From a bacterium (GTDB lineage Bacteria > Desulfobacterota > JAPLJL01), in assembly GCA_028713675.1 (NCBI GenBank), contig JAQTNV010000004.1, positions 45,634 to 109,633 on the forward strand: a DNA stretch of 64,000 nt, in the 5' to 3' direction. Under the pieces are notes generated by a model. The model searched no databases, was not told where the DNA came from, and was given only the letters and a program-made list of their open reading frames with translations. Both the position numbers and the translations under genes were made by a program. Numbering within the stretch: position 1 is the stretch's first letter; the number at the start of each line of letters is the position of its first letter. Positions 50,779 through 58,069 of this stretch are shown piece after piece.

Positions 50779-51384
50779 ATGTCAAATGGAGAGATGAGGG
50801 TCGGGGAAAAAATCAAAAGGCTCAGGGAGGATGAAGGAATTTCCCTGGAGGACCTGGGAAAGAGGATCGGCTTTTCTCCCTCGGTAATTTCCCAGATTGA
50901 GAATCACCTGGTCTCTCCCCCCCTGGGGATTCTGATCAAGATCTCCCGGGCTCTCAAAGTAAAGCTGGGTTATTTTTTCTCCGAATTCCAGGACGAAAAA
51001 GGCGAGGCGGGCCCGGAAGAGCCCTTTACCATTGTCCGGAAAGATGAGCGGAAGAAGATTTCCCGGGTGGCTTCCAAGGAAGGGGTTAATTACGGTTACT
51101 CCTACGAATCCCTGGGCTTCGGCAAAAAAGACCGCCAGATGGAGCCGTTCCTGGTTTCATTGGAGCCCCGGAGCGCCGCCGCCGGAGAAGAAGGCCTTTC
51201 CGCTCATGAAGGGGAAGAGTTTGTGTTCGTGCTCGAGGGCGAAATGGAGGTTCAGCTTGGCAATCACACCGACGTGCTTTCGGGCGGGGACAGCATTTAT
51301 TACGATTCCACTATTCCCCACCGGGTGCGCTGCGCGGGCGGGAAACCGGCCAAGATCCTGGCGGTGATTTATACGCCGCAGTAA
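50779..51384 (+). CDS. XRE-family transcriptional regulator with cupin domain
   Basis: 201 residues. A helix-turn-helix of the XRE type (residues 8-62, ISLEDLGKRIGFSPSVISQIENH) and a carboxyl cupin (about 125-200, EGEEFVFVLEGEMEVQLGNH then DSTIPHRVRC). The cupin may bind a small metabolite. It follows korDABC by 140 bases, the usual position in Desulfobacterota, so it probably controls the kor genes or a related acyl-CoA pathway. ATG at 50779 after AAGGGGGAAAC. Confidence 0.92.
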   Translation: MSNGEMRVGEKIKRLREDEGISLEDLGKRIGFSPSVISQIENHLVSPPLGILIKISRALKVKLGYFFSEFQDEKGEAGPEEPFTIVRKDERKKISRVASKEGVNYGYSYESLGFGKKDRQMEPFLVSLEPRSAAAGEEGLSAHEGEEFVFVLEGEMEVQLGNHTDVLSGGDSIYYDSTIPHRVRCAGGKPAKILAVIYTPQ

Positions 51385-51426
51385 GAAAAGTAGGGAGTAG
51401 ACAGTAAGCAGTATGCAGCAAGAAAA
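51385..51426. repeat. heptamer array immediately after the XRE-cupin stop
   Basis: Starts at the base after TAA: GAAAAGT, AGGGAGT, AGACAGT, AAGCAGT, ATGCAGC, AAGAAAA. Confidence 0.8.
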
Positions 51427-51443
51427 AAAACAATAGTAAGACG

Positions 51444-52511
51444 TTGAGAAATCGAACAGCTAAACCATCGGCAGAAAATATCTCTACGTTGGAAATCCAT
51501 TCCCGGATCAAAACCCAGGATGGCTTTCCCCTGACCCTGACCCGCCGGAAACCGGATTCTCTTCCTCCCGGCCGGGAGCCGATGATTTTCATTCACGGCA
51601 TCGGTCAGGACCGCCGCACCTGGGACTTGGGATACCGGGGCTTTGCCCAGTACCTGGCCGGCCGGGGAGTGGATACCTGGATGCTGGAGGTGCGCGGCAT
51701 GGGCCTTTCCCGCCGGAACGGTTCCCGGTTGACCAGGTACCTCCCTTATCGCTGGGATTTTGACACGATGGTGAACCGTGACCTGAAAAGCACGGTTGAA
51801 TATGTGCTGAACGAAACCGGAGCCGGCAAGGTTTTTCTCGGAGGGCACAGCCTGGGGGGGATGATGACCTACGCCTTCGTGCCCGGGCATCAGAAACTGA
51901 TCCGGGGTTTTGTCACCCTGGGCGGCCCGACCCTCCTGGGAAAAGGGTCCCTGGCCATGAAGGTGCCTTTCTGGGCCAACCGCCCGTTTCTCCTGAAAGG
52001 ACGGCTGACGTACGCGGAGCTTCTTCCTTTTTTCCCCCTGGGAGTGGTCGGCCGGGCGGCGCTGATGGGTTTTCCCCTCATGCAGAGCCCGGTCGAATCG
52101 CTGGTTCCCCTGCATCCCTGGCATTTCCGCAATGTTTTTCCCCGGGATGTCCGGATGATCCTGGGAAAGGGCTTCGGCAATATCGCACCCGGGATTCTCA
52201 AACAGATGACGGTCTGGGCCACCGAAGGCGTATTTGTCAGCTCCGACCGTAAGATAAATTACCTGGAAAGAATGAAAAAAATCCGGGTTCCATCACTTTT
52301 CTTCACCGGGGACTGGGATCGGCTGGCGCCTTTATCGTCGGTCAAACCCGGTTTTGACCTGATCCCGGCCAAGGATAAAACGCTGAGCCACCTGGACCGG
52401 AAGAAGACAGGGGTTCACTGGGGGCATCTCGATCTCACCATGGGAAGCAACGCTCCCAAGTGGGTTTGGAAGAAAACGGGTGACTGGCTGCTGGAAAGAG
52501 CGAGCAAATAA
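51444..52511 (+). CDS. alpha/beta hydrolase
   Basis: 355 residues. HGIGQDRRTWD (oxyanion region), the nucleophile elbow GHSLGG with Ser near residue 137, the Asp in FFTGDWDRLAPLS and the His in GVHWGHLDLTMG form a complete triad. The pattern resembles lipases and the PHA synthase/depolymerase-like group. No signal peptide. The start is probably the TTG at 51444, since the repeat array lies before it, but a later start cannot be excluded. Co-directional with the XRE-cupin gene. Confidence 0.82.
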   Translation: MRNRTAKPSAENISTLEIHSRIKTQDGFPLTLTRRKPDSLPPGREPMIFIHGIGQDRRTWDLGYRGFAQYLAGRGVDTWMLEVRGMGLSRRNGSRLTRYLPYRWDFDTMVNRDLKSTVEYVLNETGAGKVFLGGHSLGGMMTYAFVPGHQKLIRGFVTLGGPTLLGKGSLAMKVPFWANRPFLLKGRLTYAELLPFFPLGVVGRAALMGFPLMQSPVESLVPLHPWHFRNVFPRDVRMILGKGFGNIAPGILKQMTVWATEGVFVSSDRKINYLERMKKIRVPSLFFTGDWDRLAPLSSVKPGFDLIPAKDKTLSHLDRKKTGVHWGHLDLTMGSNAPKWVWKKTGDWLLERASK

Positions 52512-52517
52512 AAGGCA

Positions 52518-52552
52518 GTTTCGAGTTTATGGTTTCGGGTTTCGGGTTGGCG
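52518..52552. repeat. heptamer array after the hydrolase gene
   Basis: GTTTCGA, GTTTATG, GTTTCGG, GTTTCGG, GTTGGCG; same theme as between the tRNA-Val genes. A half GTAGCCGC-type element (CCGCAGGCCTGAGCCTGCG) follows directly. Confidence 0.8.
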
Positions 52553-52641
52553 ACCGCAGGCCTGAGCCTGCGAAACATACCCAGAGGGATTATTTCGGGC
52601 GATCGATAACCAGTAATAAAAGCCATAGAAGGAGGAGAAAA

Positions 52642-53406
52642 ATGAAGAAATTCATCGCTGTTGTCTTGTTGGCTATGGCCGGGTTGTTATTATTCTCGGG
52701 ACCCGCCGCTGCGCAAAACCAGCAGGGGCTGAATGAGTTGAAGCAGAAAGCCGACGCCCTCTGGGCCGAGCGGGGCGACCTGAATAAAGCCCTGGAAGCC
52801 ATTAATACTTACAAGGAGGTGCTCAAGCTGAAGCCCGACGATGTCGGGGCCGCGGTCCGGATCGCCAACTGTTACTGGTGGATCGGAAAGAATTCCGCCG
52901 AGAATAAAGACAAGATGACCTTTCATGACAAAGGGGTGGAAGCCGCCAAAAATGCCATTCTGATAAATGACAAGGAACCGGGGGCCCATTACTGGCTGGC
53001 GGTGAACTGGGCCGAGTACGGCAAGGCCAAGGGGATAATCAAGAGCCTTTCCCTGATCAAGCCCATCCGGCAGGAACTTAACAAGGTGAAGGACCTGGAC
53101 GAGAAATACCTTAACGGAGGTTATTACCGGGTTAACGGCAAGGTTTATTGCGAAGTGCCGGGACTGCTCGGCGGGGACAGGAAAAAGTGCTATGAGTATT
53201 ACAGAAAATCCATCGAGATCGCACCGCAGCACCTGGTCAATCATCTGTTCCTGGCCGAGGCTTACTTCGAGGATAAGGATAAAGAAAAAGCCAGGGAAGA
53301 AATTAATTTCATCCTGAATGCCCCACTGGAGCCTGATTTTATGCCGGATGACAGGCTGTATAAACGGCAGGCGGAAGATCTTATAAAGAAAATTAATAAG
53401 AAATAA
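52642..53406 (+). CDS. exported TPR-containing protein
   Basis: 254 residues from the ATG at 52642, which has GGAGGAG upstream. Signal peptide MKKFIAVVLLAMAGLLLFSG with cleavage after AAA. The mature protein has helical repeats with TPR character (ALEAINTYKEVLKLKPDDVGAAVRIANCY, ALHYWLAVNW-like, NHLFLAEAYFEDKDKEKAREEI). The layout recalls TatT-type TRAP-transporter-associated proteins, but I cannot confirm that. Probably a periplasmic scaffold. The SCP2-domain gene follows. Confidence 0.8.
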   Translation: MKKFIAVVLLAMAGLLLFSGPAAAQNQQGLNELKQKADALWAERGDLNKALEAINTYKEVLKLKPDDVGAAVRIANCYWWIGKNSAENKDKMTFHDKGVEAAKNAILINDKEPGAHYWLAVNWAEYGKAKGIIKSLSLIKPIRQELNKVKDLDEKYLNGGYYRVNGKVYCEVPGLLGGDRKKCYEYYRKSIEIAPQHLVNHLFLAEAYFEDKDKEKAREEINFILNAPLEPDFMPDDRLYKRQAEDLIKKINKK

Positions 53407-53433
53407 GGTCAAAGGTCAAAGCTCAAAGAAATT

Positions 53434-53486
53434 GTAGCCGCAGGCTTCAGCCTGCGAAAATGGCTCAACCAGAAGGTTGCGGCTAC
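53434..53486. repeat. GTAGCCGC-type double-hairpin element (compact copy)
   Basis: 53 bases with perfect 8-base inverted ends GTAGCCGC/GCGGCTAC and two hairpins (GCAGGCTTCAGCCTGC and AACC..GGTT). A short AAGGTCA-type heptamer array (53406-53430) precedes it at the stop of the TPR gene. Confidence 0.85.
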
Positions 53487-53517
53487 CTGTGTAAATAATG
53501 TGTTCAAGGAAATATGA

Positions 53518-53961
53518 ATGTTTTCAAAAAAACCACCGGAAATAGTTCTGCCGGATGGGGAGGAGACCGCAGGTTTCGGAGTAATGCTGTCCGACCTCAT
53601 CAAGGAGAATCTGGAGCGCAATCCCCGCAAGGTGATTCCATTTAATCTCCTGAACCGGCTCAAGTCCAAGGTGGTGATCGAAGCCCCGGACGCCGAGGTG
53701 ATAATCACCCTGAGTTTCGGGGACGGCCGGCTGATCGTGAAGAACGGAGCCGATCCCAAAGCCAAGGTCAGGATTATCGCCAACTCGGACGTGATCCTCG
53801 AACTTTCCGGGATCAGGTTGGTAGCCGGTCTGCCCTGGATCTGGGATGAAGCGGGAAAGTCCCTGGTCCAGAGGATGTTCAAAAGGGAAATGAAGGTCAG
53901 GGGAATCGCCGATCGCCCGATTACCATGCTGTTTTTAACGAACCTAGTATCGGCTAAATGA
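53518..53961 (+). CDS. SCP2 sterol-binding domain-like protein
   Basis: 147 residues, no signal peptide. The region VVIEAPDAEVIITLSFGDGRLIVKNGADPKAKVRIIANSD fits the SCP2 fold, a small lipid-binding alpha/beta domain, with LVQRMFKREMKVRG in the usual place. It may carry fatty acyl or sterol-like molecules in the cytoplasm. ATG at 53518 with AAGGAAAT upstream. Confidence 0.78.
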   Translation: MFSKKPPEIVLPDGEETAGFGVMLSDLIKENLERNPRKVIPFNLLNRLKSKVVIEAPDAEVIITLSFGDGRLIVKNGADPKAKVRIIANSDVILELSGIRLVAGLPWIWDEAGKSLVQRMFKREMKVRGIADRPITMLFLTNLVSAK

Positions 53962-54062
53962 AGCGGAAAGACCGGCGGAAGCGGAAAAAGCGAAATATAG
54001 GGTCAATGGCTTAGTTGAATTGATATTTTAACTACGTATTTTCAATAAGGGTGATCAAAAAC

Positions 54063-54091
54063 ACTTGACAATTTTTTCTTCGAAGGGCATA
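54063..54091 (+). promoter_or_regulatory. promoter of the 54.2 kb lipoprotein gene
   Basis: TTGACA, 17-base spacer, CATATT; leaves a leader of about 120 bases rich in A/T before GAAAGGAGGAG. Confidence 0.55.
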
Positions 54092-54221
54092 TTACTTTTT
54101 AAAATAGTAAGTTATAATTAATTATATAGGAAAGGGGGTGTCGAGGATTTACCTGTAGGAAAAATTCCCAAACATTAGAATTTCCTTTAATTTAATTATT
54201 TTGAAAGGAGGAGTGAAAGGG

Positions 54222-56129
54222 ATGAAAAAGTACTTATTGGGGTTTTTAACAATTGCTTTAGCCGCCGGTCTTTCCGTTTTTTCGTTCAGTTGTGGTGGCG
54301 GCAGTTCTTCTGGCGGAAAGTGCCAGACCGCCATTGACAGCGGGGTGGTGGCGGATATCATCGCAAATTGCGACGCGACCAAGAATACCGCCCAGGAGAA
54401 CAGGGATGCCGGCCTCAAGCTGATCGCCCTGAATTCGGGCAGCGATGCCAAGGTCTTTCTCTCTGCCGTTCCTTCCACCGATCCTCTTTACGGCGAAGCC
54501 CAGTACGGGTTGATGGTGACCGATCTGCAGAGCCTGGTTAAGGATGTCGACTCCCTGATCGGGATGGTCATGAGCCTGACCTCAATGACCAGTGTCGAAA
54601 CCCAGGCGACCGGCGTGGATCTCTGGTCCATGCTCGGCTCCATGGTCGACCCGATTAAAGCCAAGCTCGTGCTTATGGATTCCGAAGCCGCCGCGGTGAT
54701 CGCCAATGGCTACACCGTATCCACGGACCCGACGGTTTTTCCCAAAGTCCCGATCGTCCTCGGCACCTCGGGCGGGCAGTATTACATCAAGGTTGACGTC
54801 CAGGGCAAAGCCGGAGCCGTGGAAGCCCGGCTGGTCCGGATAGTGGCCAACGCCGGCGTCGGCGTCATCGAGTTTATCGCCGCCCACGACCTGACCATCG
54901 ACCTGACCTCGGCCATGAGTAATCTTTCGGGCCTGATGGATCTGCTCACCGGCCTGACCAGCGGCGATAATAGTACCGACGTTGTCAAGGCCCTTCGGGG
55001 CCTGGGCTGGCTCCTGGCCGACAACCCCACGCTCCTGACTAAGAGCGCCGCCCGCTGGAACACGAATATGGGAGATGTCCCGAGCAAGTTCACCGCGGCC
55101 ATTGAAGCCCTCCGGGAACTCGATGCCGACATCATCGCGACCGCCGTTCCGACTGCCGCGGCCTGCCAGGATGTGGCCTGCCTGATTTCGAGCGACGCGG
55201 CGATTAACGCCGGCGACCAGCTTTTCATCAACGCCGCGGTGCATGTCGAAATTAAGATGGACACGACGAGCATGCTCAGCACCCTCAATTCGCTTAAAAC
55301 CTTGCTCAGCAGCATGGCCGGGATTACCCTGGACGCTACGGCGACCGGCATTACCGTGGATCTCAACCTGACCAACAGCACCATCCTGGCCCTGACCCCG
55401 ATGCTCATGGATCCTCTCGGCCGGATTATTCCGGACCTGGATGTCCTTCTGGTCAAGGCGGAAGCTTCCATTAACAGCGGCGCCCTGATCACCACCGCCG
55501 AGATCAATCCGGTGATCACTGCTCTCGATCCCACGCTTCCCACGATCCCGGACGGGCTTCTCACGATCAATGTCAAGAACCTTTACAACAAGCCGCTCCG
55601 GGATATCACGAAGACCTTCGCCTGCGACAAGGCCACTACCCTGCCGGGGACCGGTTCAAGCTGCCTGGCGATTGAGGTGGAGTCAACCGATTGTACCGAA
55701 GCCTACTGCAGCAATTCTTATTATGCGACAGCGGACGGAGCTCACTTCGCCGGGATTGCCGAGATCACCTCAATCGGGGCTGACGGCATAGCTCCCAAGG
55801 CCTGCGCCAAGCTTTCCACCGACAAGTGGCCCATCATCCCGACCAAAGGCACGATTTATGTGGCTCTGGGTGATGCCTCCCTCAACGGCGTGCTCTCAAT
55901 CGACCTGACCAAGCTTCCGGCAGCGGTGCAGACCGCGGAAGATGCCAATCATACAACTGCCGACAACTACGCCCTCTGGAAATGCGTCAACTACGTGATC
56001 ACGGACTGGGCTAAAGGAGTGGAAGAATCGACCATTGGCCAGTCAACGCGGACTTATATCGATCTGGTCGGAGGGGCGCTTCCGGCGGGAACAGTTCCTG
56101 CATTCGTGAATTGCGGGGCGTTCAAATAA
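54222..56129 (+). CDS. large putative lipoprotein related to the N-terminal half of the 3961-6468 hydrolase
   Basis: About 635 residues from the ATG at 54222. An export signal (MKKYLLGFLTIALAAGL) ends at Cys before GGGSSSGG, suggesting a lipoprotein although the residues before Cys (FSFS) are not ideal. The body is rich in Ala, Thr, Leu and Asp. No catalytic motif or known fold is seen. The segment QYGLMVTDLQSLVKDVDSL, the SLTSM helix and DLTSAMSNLSGLMDLLTGL followed by LLADNPTLL match in order the first 350 residues of the lipoprotein hydrolase, so both share a module. Eight Cys lie in the last third (CLAIEVESTDC, AYC, KAC, KC, NC). Single-gene unit with its own promoter and terminator. Confidence 0.75.
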   Translation: MKKYLLGFLTIALAAGLSVFSFSCGGGSSSGGKCQTAIDSGVVADIIANCDATKNTAQENRDAGLKLIALNSGSDAKVFLSAVPSTDPLYGEAQYGLMVTDLQSLVKDVDSLIGMVMSLTSMTSVETQATGVDLWSMLGSMVDPIKAKLVLMDSEAAAVIANGYTVSTDPTVFPKVPIVLGTSGGQYYIKVDVQGKAGAVEARLVRIVANAGVGVIEFIAAHDLTIDLTSAMSNLSGLMDLLTGLTSGDNSTDVVKALRGLGWLLADNPTLLTKSAARWNTNMGDVPSKFTAAIEALRELDADIIATAVPTAAACQDVACLISSDAAINAGDQLFINAAVHVEIKMDTTSMLSTLNSLKTLLSSMAGITLDATATGITVDLNLTNSTILALTPMLMDPLGRIIPDLDVLLVKAEASINSGALITTAEINPVITALDPTLPTIPDGLLTINVKNLYNKPLRDITKTFACDKATTLPGTGSSCLAIEVESTDCTEAYCSNSYYATADGAHFAGIAEITSIGADGIAPKACAKLSTDKWPIIPTKGTIYVALGDASLNGVLSIDLTKLPAAVQTAEDANHTTADNYALWKCVNYVITDWAKGVEESTIGQSTRTYIDLVGGALPAGTVPAFVNCGAFK

Positions 56130-56170
56130 ATGACCCCTTAAGTACCAATTCTAATCTGCAGGTTTTATTG

Positions 56171-56205
56171 AGGCCGGGGATCTTTGGATCCCCGGCCTTT
56201 TTTTG
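56171..56205 (+). terminator. intrinsic terminator of the 54.2 kb lipoprotein gene
   Basis: Twelve-base-pair stem AGGCCGGGGATC / GATCCCCGGCCT, loop TTTG, then seven T residues. Confidence 0.9.
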
Positions 56206-56240
56206 TAATGGGACAACTTGCACTCAATCCGGCCGATATT

Positions 56241-56295
56241 GTCATTCTGAGAATCTCGAATATTAATGGAGATCCTTCGTCCCACTCAGGATGAC
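56241..56295. repeat. GTCAT-type element
   Basis: Begins GTCATTCTGAG and ends CTCAGGATGAC, inverted ends of 10-11 bases. Part of a 397-base gene-free stretch (56130-56526) that also holds the terminator and a GTAGGGG element. Confidence 0.75.
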
Positions 56296-56359
56296 CCAAA
56301 GAAAAAAAGCGCAATGGGCAACGAATCGGACAGGGTGATGGAGATAATCGCTCCCCATA

Positions 56360-56457
56360 GTAGGGGCGGGGTTTATCCCCGCCCGAAGAATCGTTTTTCC
56401 GGGAGGGCACAAGGCCCTCCCCTACGAAAATCAATAAAATGACCCCCGGTCTTGCCG
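56360..56457. repeat. GTAGGGG-type element (intact copy)
   Basis: GTAGGGG...CCCCTAC core with hairpins GGGGCGGGG/CCCCGCCC and GGGAGGGC/GCCCTCCC, followed by CGAAAATCAATAAAAT and CTTGCCG. This is the uninterrupted counterpart of 32066-32187. Confidence 0.85.
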
Positions 56458-56526
56458 CAGAAAGATTTTCTAAGCCTTTTTCAATTAGGGACGTTCCGCT
56501 ACAATAAACACCCAAGGAGGTCCAAA

Positions 56527-57891
56527 ATGCCGCTGATTTTTGACTTTACCAATCTGTTGACCGGCGGGGTGGGCGAAAAAGCCGGCATTTCCGAAGAGGA
56601 AATCAAGAAGTTTGCCGGCCCGGCGGAGAAAATCGTCACGGAGGCGGAGGCTAAACGGCTTCCCTTCCGGGAGCTTCCCTACCGGGATGAGTACGCGAAA
56701 TCCGTTAACAGCCTGGCCGGGGAATGTGCCGGCCGTTTTTCCACCCTGGTCAATCTCGGGATCGGGGGTTCCTCCCTGGGAGGCAACGCCCTGGTGTCCG
56801 CCCTGGCCGGGTCCGGGGGGAACCACCGGGAGGCCTCCGTGTTTTTCCCCGAGAACGTGGACCCGGATTCATTTTCCCGGCTGCTGAATTCACTCGACCT
56901 GGAGAAAACCATTTTCAGCGTGGTCAGCAAGTCCGGGTCTACCGCGGAGACAGCCGCCCAGTTCCTGGTGGTGAGGGAAAGGCTGATCAGCCGTTTCGGC
57001 CCGGGCGGGTACCGGGAAAGGGTAGTGGCGATTACCGATCCGAAGAAGGGAGACCTGCGCCGCCTGGCCGAAGAGGACGGGTTGAGAACCCTGCCTTTCC
57101 CCGACGGGGTGGGGGGGAGATTCTCGGTGCTTTGCCCGGTGGGACTGTTTCCGGCCGCCATGGACGGGATCGATATCGGCGAGGTCCTGGCGGGGGCCCG
57201 GGAGATGGATAAACGCTGTCGGTCAACCGATCTTTTCCAGAACCCGGCTCTGCTTTTCGCGATTCTTTTATTCCTCTCCAGCCGCAAGGGCAGGGGAATG
57301 GTGATTTTCTGGCCTTACTCCGACCTGCTGATCCCGGCGGCGGATTGGTTCCGGCAATTGTGGGCGGAAAGCCTGGGGAAGAGGGTTTCCACTAGCGGAG
57401 AGGTGATCTCCGCCGGGCAGACCCCCGTCCGGGCCGTGGGGGTGACCGACCAGCACTCCCAGCTCCAGCTCTATATCGAGGGACCTGGGGACAAGGTCGT
57501 CTGCTTTCTGGCGGTCAACGATTACCGGACGGTAGTCGAGATCCCGAACGCGGGAATCAGCCTCCCGAGTTTTTCCTACCTGCAGGGAAAAACCCTGAAT
57601 TCCCTGATCCGGGCCGAGCAGGAGGCCACCGAAATGTCCCTGACCAACGCCGGGAGGCCGAATTGCAAGCTGGTTTTTCCCCGGCTCTCGGCCGCTCACC
57701 TGGGGGAATATTTTTACCTGCTCGAGGTGGCCACCGCCTTCGCGGGGGCGCTTTTCCAGATTGACCCGTTCGATCAGCCCGGGGTGGAGGAAGGGAAAAA
57801 GCTCACCTTCGGGATGATGGGCCGGGAGGGCTACGAAGAAAAGCAGAAGGAATTTCTCGAATGGCGGAAAAGGCCGGGGAAGATAGTTTAA
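56527..57891 (+). CDS. pgi: glucose-6-phosphate isomerase
   Basis: Interconverts glucose- and fructose-6-phosphate. 454 residues, the short (Bacillus/Thermus-like) form. The sugar-phosphate site is GIGGSSLGGNALVSAL and SKSGSTAETAAQFLV; the catalytic Glu region is WAESLGKR, and DQHSQLQLYIEG gives the conserved His. The ATG at 56527 follows CCAAGGAGGTCC; an upstream extension of the open frame lacks support. Confidence 0.95.
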   Translation: MPLIFDFTNLLTGGVGEKAGISEEEIKKFAGPAEKIVTEAEAKRLPFRELPYRDEYAKSVNSLAGECAGRFSTLVNLGIGGSSLGGNALVSALAGSGGNHREASVFFPENVDPDSFSRLLNSLDLEKTIFSVVSKSGSTAETAAQFLVVRERLISRFGPGGYRERVVAITDPKKGDLRRLAEEDGLRTLPFPDGVGGRFSVLCPVGLFPAAMDGIDIGEVLAGAREMDKRCRSTDLFQNPALLFAILLFLSSRKGRGMVIFWPYSDLLIPAADWFRQLWAESLGKRVSTSGEVISAGQTPVRAVGVTDQHSQLQLYIEGPGDKVVCFLAVNDYRTVVEIPNAGISLPSFSYLQGKTLNSLIRAEQEATEMSLTNAGRPNCKLVFPRLSAAHLGEYFYLLEVATAFAGALFQIDPFDQPGVEEGKKLTFGMMGREGYEEKQKEFLEWRKRPGKIV

Positions 57892-57893
57892 AA

Positions 57894-57956
57894 CAGTAAC
57901 AAGTAGCAGGTAGCAGGTAACAATTAGCAAGTAGCCAGTAGCCAATAACCAGTAAA
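57894..57956. repeat. heptamer array directly after pgi
   Basis: Nine units two bases after the stop: CAGTAAC, AAGTAGC, AGGTAGC, AGGTAAC, AATTAGC, AAGTAGC, CAGTAGC, CAATAAC, CAGTAAA. Confidence 0.88.
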
Positions 57957-57960
57957 TATA

Positions 57961-57993
57961 AAAACCCCAAAGTGTTTGGCTTTGGGGTTTTTT
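57961..57993 (+). terminator. bidirectional terminator between pgi and the convergent acyltransferase
   Basis: AAAACCCCAAAG / CTTTGGGGTTTT with a 7-base loop; T residues on one side and A residues on the other serve both strands. Confidence 0.85.
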
Positions 57994-58029
57994 CTATTTA
58001 AGAAAATAAATATTTTTAGTTTGTTTGGT

Positions 58030-58069
58030 TTTTAACTGGTTACCTGTTACCTGCTACCGGCGACTGATT
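58030..58069. repeat. heptamer array at the 3' end of the acyltransferase gene
   Basis: TTTTAAC, TGGTTAC, CTGTTAC, CTGCTAC, CGGCGAC. In reverse complement this is the same theme as the array after pgi (GTAACAG, GTAGCAG), so the terminator is flanked by inverted arrays, each touching its own gene's stop codon. Confidence 0.82.
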
